Of a stretch of DNA of 24,606 nt, positions 22,846 to 24,606 are shown piece by piece (the first letter of the stretch is position 1; each line of letters opens with the position of its first letter). The notes below the pieces were generated by a model that ran no database searches, was not told the origin of the DNA, and saw only the letters and a list, made by a program, of their open reading frames with translations. The position numbers and the translations under genes were made by a program. The stretch is from IMG/VR virus record IMGVR_UViG_3300027491_000247, positions 1 to 24,606 of that record. One strand, written 5' to 3'. Origin of the DNA: a virus.

Positions 22846-24606
22846 ATGTCCTCGTTGCCCAAGACCACGTCCCGTGCACGGGCAGAGACCGCTGTGGCGC
22901 CTCGTGGGGGGCTGCTGGCCCGGGCCTGGCCCCGCGGGCTGTCCCTGGCGCTGCCGGAGGTGGGGCCCAATACCCTGCTGATGCTGGTGGTGGCCTACCT
23001 GGCGCTGACCCAGAACCTGTCCTTCTTTCGCGCGGTGGCGGCGTCGCTGCCGGCGCCGGCGGGGCCGCAGGAGTGGCGCATCATGGGCAGCGTGGCGGTG
23101 GCCCTGGTGGTGCTGCTGGGGCTGGCGCTGGCGCCGCTGGCCTGGCGGCGCACGTTGAAGCCGGCGCTGGTGGTCTTCCTGGTGACGGCGGCGGTGTGCA
23201 GCTACTTCATGGACCGCTTCGGCACGGTGATCGACCGCTCCATGCTGGTGAACGTGGCGCGCACGGACCGGCACGAGGCGGGGGACCTGCTGCAGTTCAG
23301 CCTGTTCCTGCACGTGGCCTTGCAGGGACTGCTGCCGGCCCTGCTGGTGATGCGCTGGCCGCTGCGCTGGGAAGGTGCCGGGACGGAGCTGTTGCGGCGC
23401 CTGATGCTGGTGGGGGCGCTGATCGTGATGCTGCTCGGGGTGTTCCTGCCGCACCAGCATGAGCTGATGATCTGGGGGCGCATCCACCGCGACGTGCGCG
23501 TGTACGTGAACCCCACCTTTCCGCTGCACGCGGTGAAGCGCTATGTGCAGGACATCCTGCCCAAGGGGCCGCGGTTGCCGCCGCAGCCCATCGCGACCGA
23601 TGCGGTGCGCAGCACGGCGGTTTCGAGCCGGCCGCTGCTGGTGGTGCTGGTGGTGGGCGAGACCACGCGTGCGGCCAATTTCCAGCTCAATGGCTACGGG
23701 CGCGAGACGACGCCGCGGCTGGCGAAGATCCCGGGCCTGGTGAACTTCCCCAACGTCAGCGCCTGCGGCACCTATACGGCGGAGTCGGTGCCCTGCATGT
23801 TCTCCATCGACGATCGCGGGGTCTTCAGCCGCGGGCGGGAGGAGAAGCAGGAAAACCTGGTGGACCTGCTCAAGCGCGTCGGAGTGAAGATCGGCTGGCT
23901 CGACAACGATTCAGGCTGCCAGAACGTCTGCAAGCGGGTGGGCATGGTGTCGCTGGATGCGACGGAGGACCCGCTGCTCTGCGAGAACGGCGAGTGCCGC
24001 GACGGCATCCTGCTGCGCGATCTGCCGCAGCAGTTCCCCGGCGTGGGGGCGAAGCTGCTGGTGCTGCACACCAAGGGCAGCCACGGGCCGGCCTACTACA
24101 AGCGCTATCCGGAGTCGGCGCGTGCCTTCACGCCGGACTGCCGCGATGCCAACGTGCAGCGCTGCACGCGCGAGGAGCTGGTCAACGCCTACGACAACAC
24201 GATCGTCTACATCGACCAGGTGCTGTCCGACCTGGTGGCGAAGCTGGAGGCGCAGCAGGGGCGGATGGATTCGGTGATGATCTATGTGTCGGACCACGGC
24301 GAGAGCCTGGGCGAGAACGGCACCTACCTGCACGGCCTGCCCTGGAAGCTGGCGCCGGAGGAGCAGCGGCAGGTGCCGATGGTGGCCTGGTTCTCGCGCG
24401 GGGCGCCGCAGGCGCTGGGCCTGGACCTGGGCTGCGTCGGGCAGGCGGCGGCGTTGCCGCGCACGCACGACGATGTCTTCTCGACGATGCTGGGCCTGTT
24501 CTCGGTGAGGACGCGGGCCTACGAGGTGAAGGAGGACCTGTTCGGCGCCTGCCGCCGGCCGGCGATGGCGGACGGCGAGGGCCGGGCGGCAGGCGCCGAG
24601 GGCTGA
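22846..24606 (+). CDS. eptA: Lipid A phosphoethanolamine transferase (EptA/MCR family)
   Basis: A 586-residue inner membrane enzyme that adds phosphoethanolamine from phosphatidylethanolamine to lipid A, lowering surface charge and polymyxin binding. Five membrane segments lie near residues 42-60, 80-99, 105-122, 150-170 and 186-203. The periplasmic alkaline-phosphatase-fold domain has GETTRAANFQLNGYGR (Glu272), the nucleophile Thr311 in GTYTAESVPCMFS, HTKGSHGPAYYKRYP (His413) and SDHGESLGENGTYLHG (Asp483, His484), the zinc and catalytic residues of EptA and MCR. Paired cysteines for disulfides are present. Length is near the family norm, with a longer Ala/Gly-rich C-terminal tail. GC content is high, like a resident chromosomal gene. 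The stop codon is the last base triplet of the window. The symbol is by family; EptB or EptC specificity is less likely. Confidence 0.9.
   Translation: MSSLPKTTSRARAETAVAPRGGLLARAWPRGLSLALPEVGPNTLLMLVVAYLALTQNLSFFRAVAASLPAPAGPQEWRIMGSVAVALVVLLGLALAPLAWRRTLKPALVVFLVTAAVCSYFMDRFGTVIDRSMLVNVARTDRHEAGDLLQFSLFLHVALQGLLPALLVMRWPLRWEGAGTELLRRLMLVGALIVMLLGVFLPHQHELMIWGRIHRDVRVYVNPTFPLHAVKRYVQDILPKGPRLPPQPIATDAVRSTAVSSRPLLVVLVVGETTRAANFQLNGYGRETTPRLAKIPGLVNFPNVSACGTYTAESVPCMFSIDDRGVFSRGREEKQENLVDLLKRVGVKIGWLDNDSGCQNVCKRVGMVSLDATEDPLLCENGECRDGILLRDLPQQFPGVGAKLLVLHTKGSHGPAYYKRYPESARAFTPDCRDANVQRCTREELVNAYDNTIVYIDQVLSDLVAKLEAQQGRMDSVMIYVSDHGESLGENGTYLHGLPWKLAPEEQRQVPMVAWFSRGAPQALGLDLGCVGQAAALPRTHDDVFSTMLGLFSVRTRAYEVKEDLFGACRRPAMADGEGRAAGAEG

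Noticed and set aside
22791-23462. Frame overlapping the start of the eptA-like gene
   Set aside because: Poly-Gly/Ala/Arg shadow frame of the real gene, without family motifs.
1-24606. CRISPR arrays, tRNA or rRNA genes, IS elements
   Set aside because: No regularly spaced repeats, cloverleaf-like sequences or transposase motifs were seen in any part of the window.

Overview
The window is a high-GC segment carrying the morphogenesis region of a podovirus-like (short-tailed) prophage, all on the + strand. It ends with what looks like a host chromosomal gene, a lipid A phosphoethanolamine transferase of the EptA/MCR type. Codon use and the REP-like hairpins suggest a high-GC gammaproteobacterium, possibly Xanthomonadales/Lysobacterales-like; that placement is an inference. 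No integrase, terminase, portal, replication or repressor gene lies in the window, so the module continues to the left.

Layout. Positions 1-1863 hold a scaffolding-like protein (5' truncated) and the major capsid protein. Positions 1971-5678 hold a 43-residue basic protein, a 1086-residue multidomain effector and an 85-residue CPCC cysteine-rich protein. The effector carries a phosphoribosyltransferase-like domain, an HEGGH zincin-like domain and a C-terminal BECR-type RNase toxin domain. A strong terminator follows. Positions 5757-11396 hold head-tail adaptor-like genes and a nozzle-like tail protein with extra beta-rich domains. Positions 11402-14823 hold two tandem cassettes, each a polymorphic toxin type 44-like gene plus a small membrane-anchored protein. 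The second cassette is preceded by a nearly perfect copy of the 3' end of the nozzle-like gene. Positions 15097-18173 hold tail fibre and tail tip proteins and a small gp13-position protein. Positions 18179-21889 hold internal (ejected) virion protein candidates ending in a lytic transglycosylase. Positions 21985-22554 encode a secreted protein. A terminator and an intergenic region separate this from the eptA-like gene.

How it may work together. The gene order resembles the T7-like order: scaffold, capsid, adaptor, nozzle, fibre, internal proteins, transglycosylase. It is interrupted by lower-GC effector plus candidate-immunity pairs. The pairs are BECR RNase/CPCC, toxin 44/TM protein (twice), and transglycosylase/secreted protein. 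A short N-terminal motif (F-[LM]-x2-F-[LM]-x-G-[FY]-D-F) and a T-A-L-R-G motif recur in toxins, the transglycosylase and putative internal virion proteins. My main hypothesis is that these particles carry exchangeable antibacterial toxins, sorted into the virion by a common signal and protected against by adjacent immunity genes. The duplicated nozzle 3' end would act as a recombination arm for swapping cassettes. Domain and motif calls come from reading the sequence; the particle-delivery idea is inference.
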